33,150 nt of DNA from an uncultured Clostridia bacterium. GTDB lineage: Bacteria; Bacillota; Clostridia; Christensenellales; Borkfalkiaceae. Location: assembly GCA_947587085.1 (NCBI GenBank), contig CANPXX010000012.1, positions 1-33,150 on the forward strand, read 5' to 3'. A model generated the notes under the pieces. That model made no database searches. It was not told the DNA's origin and saw nothing but the letters and a program-made list of their open reading frames with translations. The translations under genes were made by a program, and so were the position numbers. Of the stretch, positions 17,538 through 26,442 are shown piece by piece; position 1 is the first letter of the stretch, and each line of letters begins with the position of its first letter.

Positions 17538-18590
17538 ATGTTTGACGAAGAAACGGAGGATCGCCTCATTTCGAGCACCAAAGGGGAGTACGACGCCGAG
17601 GAGAACATCCTCCGTCCCAAGACGATGGAGGAATATGTGGGACAGGACAAGGTGAAGGAGAACCTTGCCGTGTACATCGCCGCCGCCAAGGCGCGCGGGG
17701 AGGCGCTCGACCATGTCCTCCTCTACGGACCGCCCGGGCTCGGCAAGACCACGCTCGCGCACATCATCGCGAATACGATGGGGACGCAGATCAAGATCAC
17801 GAGCGGACCCGCCATCGAGCGCTCGGGCGATCTCGCCGCCATCCTCACCAATCTCAACGAGGGGGACGTGCTCTTCATCGACGAAGTGCACCGCCTCAAC
17901 CGTCAGGTGGAGGAGATTCTCTACTCCGCCATGGAGGACTATGCGCTCGACATCATCGTCGGCAAGGGACCCTCGGCGCGCAACATCCGCTTCTCGCTCA
18001 AACGGTTCACCCTCATCGGCGCGACCACGCGCGCGGGGATGCTCTCTTCCCCGCTCCGCGACCGCTTCGGCATCCTGTGCCGCCTCGAAATGTACTCGCC
18101 CGACGAGCTCAGGCGCATCGTGGAGCGTTCGGCGCGCACCCTCGGCATCTCCGTGGAGCGGGAGGGGAGCTATGAGATCGCCCGCCGCTCGCGCGGCACC
18201 CCCCGCATCGCCAACCGCCTGTTGAAGCGCGTGCGCGACTTCTCCGCCGTGCGCGGGAGCAGTTCGGTCACCCTCGCGGACGCCCGCGAGGCGCTCCGCC
18301 GCATGGAGATCGACGAGCTCGGTCTGGACGAGACCGACCGCAACCTCCTGCGCGCCCTCATCGAAAAGTTCAACGGCGGACCCGCCGGGCTGGATACCCT
18401 CGCCGCCACCACGGGCGAGGACGTGAATACCATCGAGGACGTCTATGAGCCCTATCTGTTGCAGCTCGGCTTCATCGCCCGCACGCCGCGGGGGAGGGTG
18501 TGCCTCAAAGGCGGCTACGAACACATGCACGCCAAGATGCCCGAGGCGGTCCGCCGCCAGCTCAGCGTGTTCGACGGGGAGGGCGAATGA
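17538..18590 (+). CDS. ruvB: Holliday junction branch migration helicase RuvB
   Basis: [58 protein letters not shown]...[31 protein letters not shown]. Confidence 0.98.
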   Translation: MFDEETEDRLISSTKGEYDAEENILRPKTMEEYVGQDKVKENLAVYIAAAKARGEALDHVLLYGPPGLGKTTLAHIIANTMGTQIKITSGPAIERSGDLAAILTNLNEGDVLFIDEVHRLNRQVEEILYSAMEDYALDIIVGKGPSARNIRFSLKRFTLIGATTRAGMLSSPLRDRFGILCRLEMYSPDELRRIVERSARTLGISVEREGSYEIARRSRGTPRIANRLLKRVRDFSAVRGSSSVTLADAREALRRMEIDELGLDETDRNLLRALIEKFNGGPAGLDTLAATTGEDVNTIEDVYEPYLLQLGFIARTPRGRVCLKGGYEHMHAKMPEAVRRQLSVFDGEGE

Positions 18591-19609
18591 AAACTTCGGA
18601 CTTCTTCTACGATCTCCCCGAGGAGCTTATCGCGCAGACGCCCGCCGAGCCGCGGGATTCCTCCCGTCTCCTCGTCTATCACCGCGATACGAAGGAGATC
18701 GAACACCGCATCTTCCGCGACATCCTCGAATACCTGCGGGCGGGCGACGTGCTCGTCGTCAACCGCACCAAGGTGCTCCCCGCGCGGCTGTATGTGCGCA
18801 CCGAGCACGGCGGGGCGGCGGAGCTCCTCCTGCTCAAACGGAGAGCGCTCGACGAATGGGAGGCGCTCGTGCGGCCGGGGCGGAAATTCAAGCCCGGCGC
18901 CCGCTTCACGGTGAACGAGGAGCTCTCGCTCGAAGTGCTCTCCGTCACGCCGTCGGGCGAGCGGGTCGTCAAATTCTTCTATGAGGGCGCCTTCGAGGAT
19001 GTGCTCTCCCGCGCGGGGAGCATGCCCCTCCCTCCCTACATCCGCGAGAAGCTGTCCGATCCCGACCGCTACCAGACGGTGTATTGCCGCGAGAGCGGCT
19101 CGGCGGCGGCGCCCACGGCGGGTCTGCACTTCACGCGCGAGCTCATGGAGCGCATCGCGGCGAAGGGGGTGGAGATCGTCGAGGTGCTCCTCCATGTGGG
19201 GCTGGGGACCTTCCGTCCCGTCAAGGAGGAGAACATCGAGGCGCACGAGATGCACAGCGAGTGGTACGAGGTGAGCGAGGCGGCGGCGCAGTCCATCAAC
19301 CGCGCCAAGCGCGAGGGGCGGCGCGTCATCTGCGTGGGCACCACCTCCGTGCGCACCCTCGAGACGGTCGCCGACGAGAACGGCTTCGTGCACGCAGGTT
19401 CGGGCGAGACGAACATCTTCATCTACCCGCCCTACCGCTTCCGCTGTACCGACGCCCTCATCACCAACTTCCATCTCCCCGGGAGCACCCTCCTCATGCT
19501 CGTTTCCGCCTTCTGCTCCCGCGAGGAAGTCCTCCGCGTTTATGAGACGGCTGTGAGGGATGGGGGGTATCGGTTCTTTTCCTTCGGGGATGCGTGCCTC
19601 TTTTTATAA
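18587..19609 (+). CDS. queA: tRNA preQ1(34) S-adenosylmethionine ribosyltransferase-isomerase QueA
   Basis: [46 protein letters not shown]...[15 protein letters not shown]...[11 protein letters not shown]...[17 protein letters not shown]; overlaps ruvB stop (ATGA). Confidence 0.97.
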   Translation: MKTSDFFYDLPEELIAQTPAEPRDSSRLLVYHRDTKEIEHRIFRDILEYLRAGDVLVVNRTKVLPARLYVRTEHGGAAELLLLKRRALDEWEALVRPGRKFKPGARFTVNEELSLEVLSVTPSGERVVKFFYEGAFEDVLSRAGSMPLPPYIREKLSDPDRYQTVYCRESGSAAAPTAGLHFTRELMERIAAKGVEIVEVLLHVGLGTFRPVKEENIEAHEMHSEWYEVSEAAAQSINRAKREGRRVICVGTTSVRTLETVADENGFVHAGSGETNIFIYPPYRFRCTDALITNFHLPGSTLLMLVSAFCSREEVLRVYETAVRDGGYRFFSFGDACLFL

Positions 19610-19610
19610 G

Positions 19611-19879
19611 CGTCGCATCTCTATGTCGGGCTGCGGCAACCCTCAGTCATTTACATCTTAGTAAACTCCTTCGGGTTTTCCTCGCCCTCCTCGATCTGCT
19701 CGCTTCTGAAAAGAGGCGATAAACTCACTGTAACCGTCGCATCTCTATGTCGGGCTGCGGCGACCCTCGGTCATTTACATCTTAGTAAACTCCTTCGGGG
19801 TTTCTTCGCCCTCCCCGAACTGCTCGCTTCTGAAAAGAGACGATAAACTCACTGTAACCGTCGCATCTCTATGTCGGGT
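19611..19879. repeat. Tandem repeat, ~124-bp unit, ~2.2 copies, between queA and tgt
   Basis: CGTCGCATCTCTATGTCGGG begins at 19611, 19735 and 19859 (exact 124-nt period). Units end CTTCTGAAAAGAGRCGATAAACTCACTGTAAC; each carries TTTAC-ATCTTA-GTAAA. Confidence 0.92.
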
Positions 19880-19946
19880 TTGCGCGCTCCCCGGGAGGGG
19901 CGCAACGCTCCTACGGTTTGGGCGGCGGGGCGCGTCCATCGGTTGA

Positions 19947-21080
<1,134 letters not shown>

Positions 21081-21137
21081 TTCGGCTCCGCTCGCGCGGA
21101 AATTACAGGAGATTTCGGAAAAACTTTCCAAAATCAC

Positions 21138-21166
21138 TTGCAAAAATCACAGAAACTATGTATCAT
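21138..21166 (+). promoter_or_regulatory. Promoter for yajC
   Basis: TTGCAA (21138-21143), 17-bp spacer, TATCAT (21161-21166); AAAAGGAG SD follows. Confidence 0.7.
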
Positions 21167-21186
21167 AGTGGAAAAGGAGATCGCGT

Positions 21187-21711
21187 ATGCTTTGGTATTC
21201 ATTGGGCGCCACGGAACCCAACCAGTGGTTGTTCCCCGTCGTCATCGTTGTGGTCGTATTGCTCTTCGTGGTATGGATCTTTTTCTCGGGGAGAAGGAAC
21301 AAACAGCGGCAGAAGGAGTACGTCGAACAGCTCGAGGCGCTCCGCCCCGGTCATAAGGTAAAGACGGTGGGCGGCATCTGCGGCATCGTCGCCGAAGTGT
21401 GCGACGACAACACCGTCATCATCGAGACGGGCAGTGAGGCGACGGGTAAGTCCTTCATCAAGCTCGACAAGGAATTCATCGGTCAGACCGACGCGAAGGG
21501 TCCCACCCAGCTCGCCCGCGAGCAGGCGGAGGCGGCGCGCAAGGCGGAGAAGGAACAGCGCGCGGCGGAGAAGGCGAACGCTTCCAAGGAAGCAAAGCCC
21601 GCTGAGTCCGCCGCACCCGAAGCGCCCGCCGCACCCGTTGAACCCGCCGAGCCCGAAAAACCCGCCGAACAGCCCGCCGAGCCCGAAGCGCCCGCCGAAG
21701 AGCAAAAATAA
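21187..21711 (+). CDS. yajC: Preprotein translocase subunit YajC
   Basis: One TM helix (WLFPVVIVVVVLLFVVWIFF) then RRNKQRQKEYVEQLEALRPGHKVKTVGGICGIVAEVCDDNTVIIETG; Ala/Pro/Glu-rich tail. Confidence 0.93.
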   Translation: MLWYSLGATEPNQWLFPVVIVVVVLLFVVWIFFSGRRNKQRQKEYVEQLEALRPGHKVKTVGGICGIVAEVCDDNTVIIETGSEATGKSFIKLDKEFIGQTDAKGPTQLAREQAEAARKAEKEQRAAEKANASKEAKPAESAAPEAPAAPVEPAEPEKPAEQPAEPEAPAEEQK

Positions 21712-21730
21712 AGTGACATAAAGAGCGCTT

Positions 21731-21770
21731 CCTCCGCATACCGTGAAAAAAAGGGATGCGGAGGTTTTTT
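21731..21770 (+). terminator. Intrinsic terminator after yajC, abutting the next start codon
   Basis: CCTCCGCAT...ATGCGGAGG (21731-21739/21756-21764) followed by TTTTTT. Confidence 0.88.
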
Positions 21771-22148
21771 ATGCGGGAAGCCCATTGGCGCGCGGTGCGG
21801 CAGGTCGCGCTCGCCGCGGTCGCGGCGACGGCGTTCTATCTGTTCGCCGCGGCGCTGTTTGCGGTCATCATCAAGGCGTACGCGCCCGCGGAGGGCGTGA
21901 TCGCGGCGGGGAATTGGGGGTTGAAGTGCGTGGGGGCGTTCGTCTCCTCCCTCATCTTCGTGCGCGCGGAGCGCGCGCTCTTCAAGGGGATGGCGGCGGG
22001 GATAAGCGCGTGTCTGCTCTCCCTCCTCCTCTTTGCGGCGATCGGAGGCTTCCATCTCACCCCGCTCTTCGCGGCGGAGCTCGCCGTCATGGCGCTGTGC
22101 GGGGGCGGCGGGGCGCTTCTCGGCGTGAAATTGCGCAAAGAGGAATGA
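21771..22148 (+). CDS. TIGR04086-like small membrane protein
   Basis: MREAHWRAVRQVALAAVAATAFYLFAAALFAVIIKAYAP...: four predicted TM segments; located between yajC and scfA as in other Clostridia. Confidence 0.75.
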   Translation: MREAHWRAVRQVALAAVAATAFYLFAAALFAVIIKAYAPAEGVIAAGNWGLKCVGAFVSSLIFVRAERALFKGMAAGISACLLSLLLFAAIGGFHLTPLFAAELAVMALCGGGGALLGVKLRKEE

Positions 22149-22154
22149 AAACGC

Positions 22155-22183
22155 TTGCCAAACGGCGCGGGGCGGTGTATAAT
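22155..22183 (+). promoter_or_regulatory. Sigma70-type promoter for scfA
   Basis: TTGCCA (22155-22160), 17-bp spacer, TATAAT (22178-22183). Confidence 0.82.
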
Positions 22184-22209
22184 GGAAAAAAATCACGAGA
22201 GGTGAGAGT

Positions 22210-22362
22210 ATGATCAAGACGATCGCGAAGCCCGCGGAGAAGAAGGTAACGGGGTGCGGCGAGTGCAGGAGCACCTGCCAATCCGCCTGCAAGACGAGTT
22301 GCACGGTTGGGAACCAATCCTGTGAGCGCGTCACGAGAGAACAGAAGATCGACGAGAAATAA
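22210..22362 (+). CDS. scfA: SCIFF (six cysteines in forty-five residues) ranthipeptide precursor, 50 aa
   Basis: Translated by hand: MIKTIAKPAEKKVTGCGECRSTCQSACKTSCTVGNQSCERVTREQKIDEK. Six Cys in CX2CX3CX3CX3CX6C spacing, SD GAGAGGTGAGAG upstream, maturase directly downstream. Absent from the supplied ORF track (below size cutoff). Confidence 0.95.
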   Translation: MIKTIAKPAEKKVTGCGECRSTCQSACKTSCTVGNQSCERVTREQKIDEK

Positions 22363-22381
22363 GCGAGGAGAATTTCACGCG

Positions 22382-22407
22382 GGGAGCGGCGCCGTGGCGT
22401 TGCTCCC
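22382..22407 (+). promoter_or_regulatory. RNA hairpin (possible attenuator or processing element) between scfA and scfB
   Basis: GGGAGCGGCGCC-GT-GGCGTTGCTCCC, about 11 bp with two G-U pairs, followed by TTGCTGTGCTTTT. Confidence 0.7.
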
Positions 22408-22427
22408 TTGCTGTGCTTTTCCAAACG

Positions 22428-23723
22428 ATGATTCACGTATTTTCCCATCACGATCAATATTACGTCTATGACGTGGGGAGCGGCGCCCTGCACGCGTGCG
22501 ACGAGCGCACGGCGCGCTATCTGCGCGGCGAGGCGGTCGAGCTCGGAGAGGAGGACCTCCGCGCGCTCGGCGACCTCAAAGCGGCGGGGCTGCTCTTCGC
22601 CCCCGAGACGGCGGTCCCTCCCCCCAAACCGCACGAAGTGAAGGCGCTATGTCTGCACATCTCGCACGACTGCAACCTCCGTTGCCGCTACTGCTTCGCC
22701 GACGAGGGCGCGTACAAGTCGGCGCGCGAGGTGATGCCCTTTGAGACCGCCAAGGCGGCGATCGACTTCCTCATGCGGGAGAGCGGCTCGCGCAAGGTGC
22801 TCGAAGTGGACTTCTTCGGCGGGGAACCGCTCATGAACCTCGGCGTCCTGAAACAGACGGTGGCATACGCGAAGGAGGAGGCGGCGCGGCGGGGCAAGCG
22901 CATCCTCTTCACCACGACCACCAACGGACTGCTCCTCGACGACGAGACCATCGAATTTTTCAACGCCGAGATGGAGAACGTCGTCCTCTCCCTCGACGGG
23001 CGTCCCGAGGTGCACGACGCGGTCCGCCGCACCGTGAACGGGAAGGGGAGCTACGCCCTCGTCGCCCGCAACATCAAGAAGTTCGTGCGCGCGCGCGGGG
23101 ACAAGCACTACTATGTCCGCGGCACGTTCACGGCGAACAACCTCGACTTTTCGAAGGACGTGCTCTTCCTCGCCGACGAGGGGTTCGACAGCATCTCGCT
23201 CGAGCCCGTCGTCACCGACATCGAAGGTCTCGCCATCCGCGAGGAGGACCTGCCCGCCATCGAGGCGGAGTATGACAGGCTGTGCGACGCCTATGTGGAG
23301 CGGGAGAAGGAGGGGAAGGGCTTTCTCTTCTTCCATTTCCGTATCGACCTCGAGGGAGGTCCCTGTCTGCAAAAGCGGGTCTCCGCGTGCGGGGCGGGAA
23401 ACGAGTACTTCTCGGTGGTGCCGAACGGGGACATCTATCCCTGCCACCAATTCGCCTCCGACCCCGAGATGCGCATGGGCAACGTGTTCGATGGCAAGGT
23501 GGACGAGACGATCCGCGGCAGGTTCGCCTCCAACAGCCTCTTCACGCGGGAGGGCTGCGGCGACTGTTTCGCCAAATTCATCTGCTCGGGCGGGTGCAGC
23601 GCCAACAACTATCATGCCTCGGGAGATATGAACAAGCCCTATCCGATCACCTGCGCCATGATGAAAAAGCGGACGGAATGCGCCATGCACGTGCTTGCGG
23701 AGCGTAAATCCCGCGAAAAATAA
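22428..23723 (+). CDS. scfB: SCIFF radical SAM maturase (ScfB/CteB-like) with RRE-like N-terminus and SPASM-type C-terminus
   Basis: MIHVFSHHDQYYVYDVGSGALHACDE; radical SAM CX3CX2C HDCNLRCRYCFAD; C-terminal cysteines CGAGNEYFSVVPNGDIYPCHQF, CGDCFAKFICSGGCSANN. The GTG at 22413 is less likely. Confidence 0.95.
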   Translation: MIHVFSHHDQYYVYDVGSGALHACDERTARYLRGEAVELGEEDLRALGDLKAAGLLFAPETAVPPPKPHEVKALCLHISHDCNLRCRYCFADEGAYKSAREVMPFETAKAAIDFLMRESGSRKVLEVDFFGGEPLMNLGVLKQTVAYAKEEAARRGKRILFTTTTNGLLLDDETIEFFNAEMENVVLSLDGRPEVHDAVRRTVNGKGSYALVARNIKKFVRARGDKHYYVRGTFTANNLDFSKDVLFLADEGFDSISLEPVVTDIEGLAIREEDLPAIEAEYDRLCDAYVEREKEGKGFLFFHFRIDLEGGPCLQKRVSACGAGNEYFSVVPNGDIYPCHQFASDPEMRMGNVFDGKVDETIRGRFASNSLFTREGCGDCFAKFICSGGCSANNYHASGDMNKPYPITCAMMKKRTECAMHVLAERKSREK

Positions 23724-23764
23724 GAGAAAATCAAGAAAAATTAAGAGAAGCGCCGCGTTTCGGC

Positions 23765-23793
23765 TTGACGGAGCGCGCCGATTCAGATATAAT
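23765..23793 (+). promoter_or_regulatory. Sigma70-type promoter for secD
   Basis: TTGACG (23765-23770), 17-bp spacer, TATAAT (23788-23793). Confidence 0.82.
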
Positions 23794-23864
23794 GATAAGA
23801 GTGAGTTTTTCCGATCGGAATGCGCTTGAATCCGCGTATCCCGCTCGCGATACAGGAGGAGGCA

Positions 23865-25370
23865 ATGGGCAAGAAGAAATCAGCGGTGTTTCTGGTGTTG
23901 ATTTCCATTGTGATCGCCGCGCTGTGCTTTGTCTGCACGGTGTCGTTCCACTACGGAACGGATAATATGAACACCTTTAATTCCGTGATCAGCATGATCG
24001 GAAAGGACGCCGAGCTCGGCGCGACGCTTCCCGACGGGCAGAACTACCTCGGCGGAAGTTACGCCGCCGTGTACTATCCCGAGGGCGTGCTCTCCGCACG
24101 GGAGTATGAGGAGGATCTCGCCGCGCTCGACGGCGCGGAGCGCGACGCGTATGCGGAGCGCTATGTCCGCTATCCCGACGCGAACGGCGCCGTCTACCTC
24201 GAAAAGGAGACGGTCTGCGGCGAGGACGGCGCGCCCACCGAGGCGTTCAGGACAAGTTTCGCCGCCACGACGGAAGTGGTGCGGGACCGTCTCTCCCGTC
24301 TCTCGGAGAACGTCCGCCTCGACGTGAAGGACGGCTTCACCCTCCGCGTGGAGCTCCCCGCCGAGATGGGACAGCAGACGACGGTATTCAACTACTTCGC
24401 CTATATGGGCGAGCTCAGCGTGAAGTACGGGACAAGCGAGGACAGCGCAACGGCGTTCTCGTTCCGCCACGATGAGACCATCAAAGACTATGTGAAGGGC
24501 GCGCACGCCGCGACGGCGGCGGGCGGTACGTCCTATGTGCAGATCGACTTCACCAAGAAGGGCAGGGAGGCGGTCAGAAGCTGGACCGCGGACGCGGCGG
24601 AGAGCTCCGCCACCATGTACTTCCTCGTGGGAGACGCGCACGTCATCGAGATGGGGGTGAACGCCGCCATCGACGAGGGCTCGCTGTACATCAACAACAC
24701 GAGCAATCCGTTCAGCGCCGCCGCGGCGGCGGCGATCGCCGCCACCATCGACACGGCGCTCGACTACGGCGACACGGGCATCGCCTTGACGGTGGGGGAC
24801 GCGGTTCGCCTCGACGCCGCCTTCGGCGATCTGGCGCTCACCCTCCTCTATGTCGCCTTCGGCGTCTGCTTCGCGGGGATGATGATCTTCTTCTTCGTCC
24901 GCTACGGGCTGCTCGGATTCGCCCATCTCTATACCTATCTGCTCTATCTCTTCGCCCTCATCCTGTGCATCTGGGCGATCCCGATGCTCTATCTCTCCGT
25001 CTCCACCTTCCTTGCGGTGCTCTTCGGCTCACTGCTTCTCTCCGTCGCCGACGCGATGGCGTACGAGAGCGCGCGGAGGGACTACGACCTCGGCAAGACG
25101 ATGGTCTCCTCGGTGAAGGCGGGCTATAAGCGGTGCTTCCTGCCCGTGCTCGATACGCACATCGTGCTGGCGCTCTTCGGCGTGCTCCTGTTCGCCGTGT
25201 CGCTCACCACGCTGTCGGTGTTCGCGCTCACGTTCACCCTCGCGGTGGCGTTCTCGGGGCTGTGCTCGCTCGCGGTCAACCGCTTCATGTGGGCGGTGCT
25301 CATGTCGCTGAGCCGCAACAAGGGCGCCTTCTGCAAATTCAAGGGCAAGGAGGATGACGACGATGAGTGA
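23865..25370 (+). CDS. secD: Divergent SecD-like export protein
   Basis: N-terminal TM, periplasmic segment YVQIDFTKKGREAVRSW...MYFLVGDAHVIEMGVNAAIDEGSLYINN (SecD P1-like), then five TM helices. SD GGAGGAGG before ATG 23865. Confidence 0.82.
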   Translation: MGKKKSAVFLVLISIVIAALCFVCTVSFHYGTDNMNTFNSVISMIGKDAELGATLPDGQNYLGGSYAAVYYPEGVLSAREYEEDLAALDGAERDAYAERYVRYPDANGAVYLEKETVCGEDGAPTEAFRTSFAATTEVVRDRLSRLSENVRLDVKDGFTLRVELPAEMGQQTTVFNYFAYMGELSVKYGTSEDSATAFSFRHDETIKDYVKGAHAATAAGGTSYVQIDFTKKGREAVRSWTADAAESSATMYFLVGDAHVIEMGVNAAIDEGSLYINNTSNPFSAAAAAAIAATIDTALDYGDTGIALTVGDAVRLDAAFGDLALTLLYVAFGVCFAGMMIFFFVRYGLLGFAHLYTYLLYLFALILCIWAIPMLYLSVSTFLAVLFGSLLLSVADAMAYESARRDYDLGKTMVSSVKAGYKRCFLPVLDTHIVLALFGVLLFAVSLTTLSVFALTFTLAVAFSGLCSLAVNRFMWAVLMSLSRNKGAFCKFKGKEDDDDE

Positions 25371-26373
25371 TCTCAAGAAAAAACTCTTTATCGTGTTCGT
25401 CGCGCTCTCCGCGGCGATCGTCATCGCGGGAATCGTGCTGTACTGTCTGCTCGGGTTCAACCGCAGCGCCGAGCGTCCCGAGAGCTACACGGTGGAGGTC
25501 TCGTACGACGTGATCGTCGATCTCGCCGACGGAGGCGCCGCGATCGAGAAGGCATGCGAGGACAGCTTCGCCGCGCAGGGACTGAAATATCTCTCCAAGA
25601 CGAAGTCGCCCATGCTCGACGAGGACTCCCTCGTGGAGAATTCCGACCATCTTCTCACCTACACCTTTGCGTCCGCCCCGCGCGAGAAGCTCGCCGCCGC
25701 GGCAGACGCCGTGCGCGCCGCGATCGCCTCTTCAGGGAGCGCCGAAAATGCGGCGTATGACGGGACGAACGTCTCGGTGTCCGTCCATTCGCTCGCGCAG
25801 GAGCGCTTCTATGACGCCGCCTGGCGCGGCGCGGTGGCGCTCGCGACGGGCGCGGTGGCGGCGCTCATCTATCTCGGCATCCGCTACGGGCTGAGCGCGG
25901 CGGCCGCGGGCTGTGCGCTCACCTTGGACAGCGTGTTCTGCACGCTCGGGCTGTATGCGATCGCGCGCATCCCCGTCTATGCCTATGCGCCCCTCGTCGC
26001 GGCGTCCGTTGCGGCGATGGCGTCGGCACTCCTTTGGATGCTCGTCTGCATCAAGTACCGCGCATGCTTCAAGTCGCCCGAATACGCGGGGCTTCCCGTT
26101 TTGGACGTGACCGCCCGCGCCGAGCGCGAGGCGCTTCCGTGGGTACTCTCCGCGGGCGGCGCGCTCGCGGCGATCGTGGCGATCGTCGGGGCGGTGGCGG
26201 CGGACGGCGTCATGCTCTTCGTCCTGCCCCTTCTCATCCCCGTCGCGGTGAGCGTCGCGGGCACCCTCTTCTTCGCGCCCTTCGTGTACGCTCCCGTGAA
26301 GAAGGCGCTCGCACGGCGTGCCCGCAAGAAGGGCGGGTACGTCGGCAAAAAGAAGGCGGAGAACAAGGAATAG
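25363..26373 (+). CDS. secF: Divergent SecF-like export protein
   Basis: Overlaps secD stop; TM-periplasmic-TMx5 layout. Identification leans on position and topology. Confidence 0.7.
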   Translation: MSDLKKKLFIVFVALSAAIVIAGIVLYCLLGFNRSAERPESYTVEVSYDVIVDLADGGAAIEKACEDSFAAQGLKYLSKTKSPMLDEDSLVENSDHLLTYTFASAPREKLAAAADAVRAAIASSGSAENAAYDGTNVSVSVHSLAQERFYDAAWRGAVALATGAVAALIYLGIRYGLSAAAAGCALTLDSVFCTLGLYAIARIPVYAYAPLVAASVAAMASALLWMLVCIKYRACFKSPEYAGLPVLDVTARAEREALPWVLSAGGALAAIVAIVGAVAADGVMLFVLPLLIPVAVSVAGTLFFAPFVYAPVKKALARRARKKGGYVGKKKAENKE

Positions 26374-26398
26374 ACCGTCCGAGACAATTTTGCAACAG

Positions 26399-26425
26399 AC
26401 GGCGGGAGCGCATTCCCGCCGTTTT
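26399..26425 (+). terminator. Intrinsic terminator after secF
   Basis: ACGGCGGGA-GCGCAT-TCCCGCCGT followed by TTT. Confidence 0.75.
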
Positions 26426-26442
26426 CGATATCGAGGAGAGGC

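Noticed and set aside
16776-18530. 584-aa minus-strand ORF
   Set aside because: Shadow of ruvC-ruvA-ruvB.
19611-19879. Possible CRISPR array
   Set aside because: The whole 124-bp unit repeats without unique spacers and there are no cas genes nearby.
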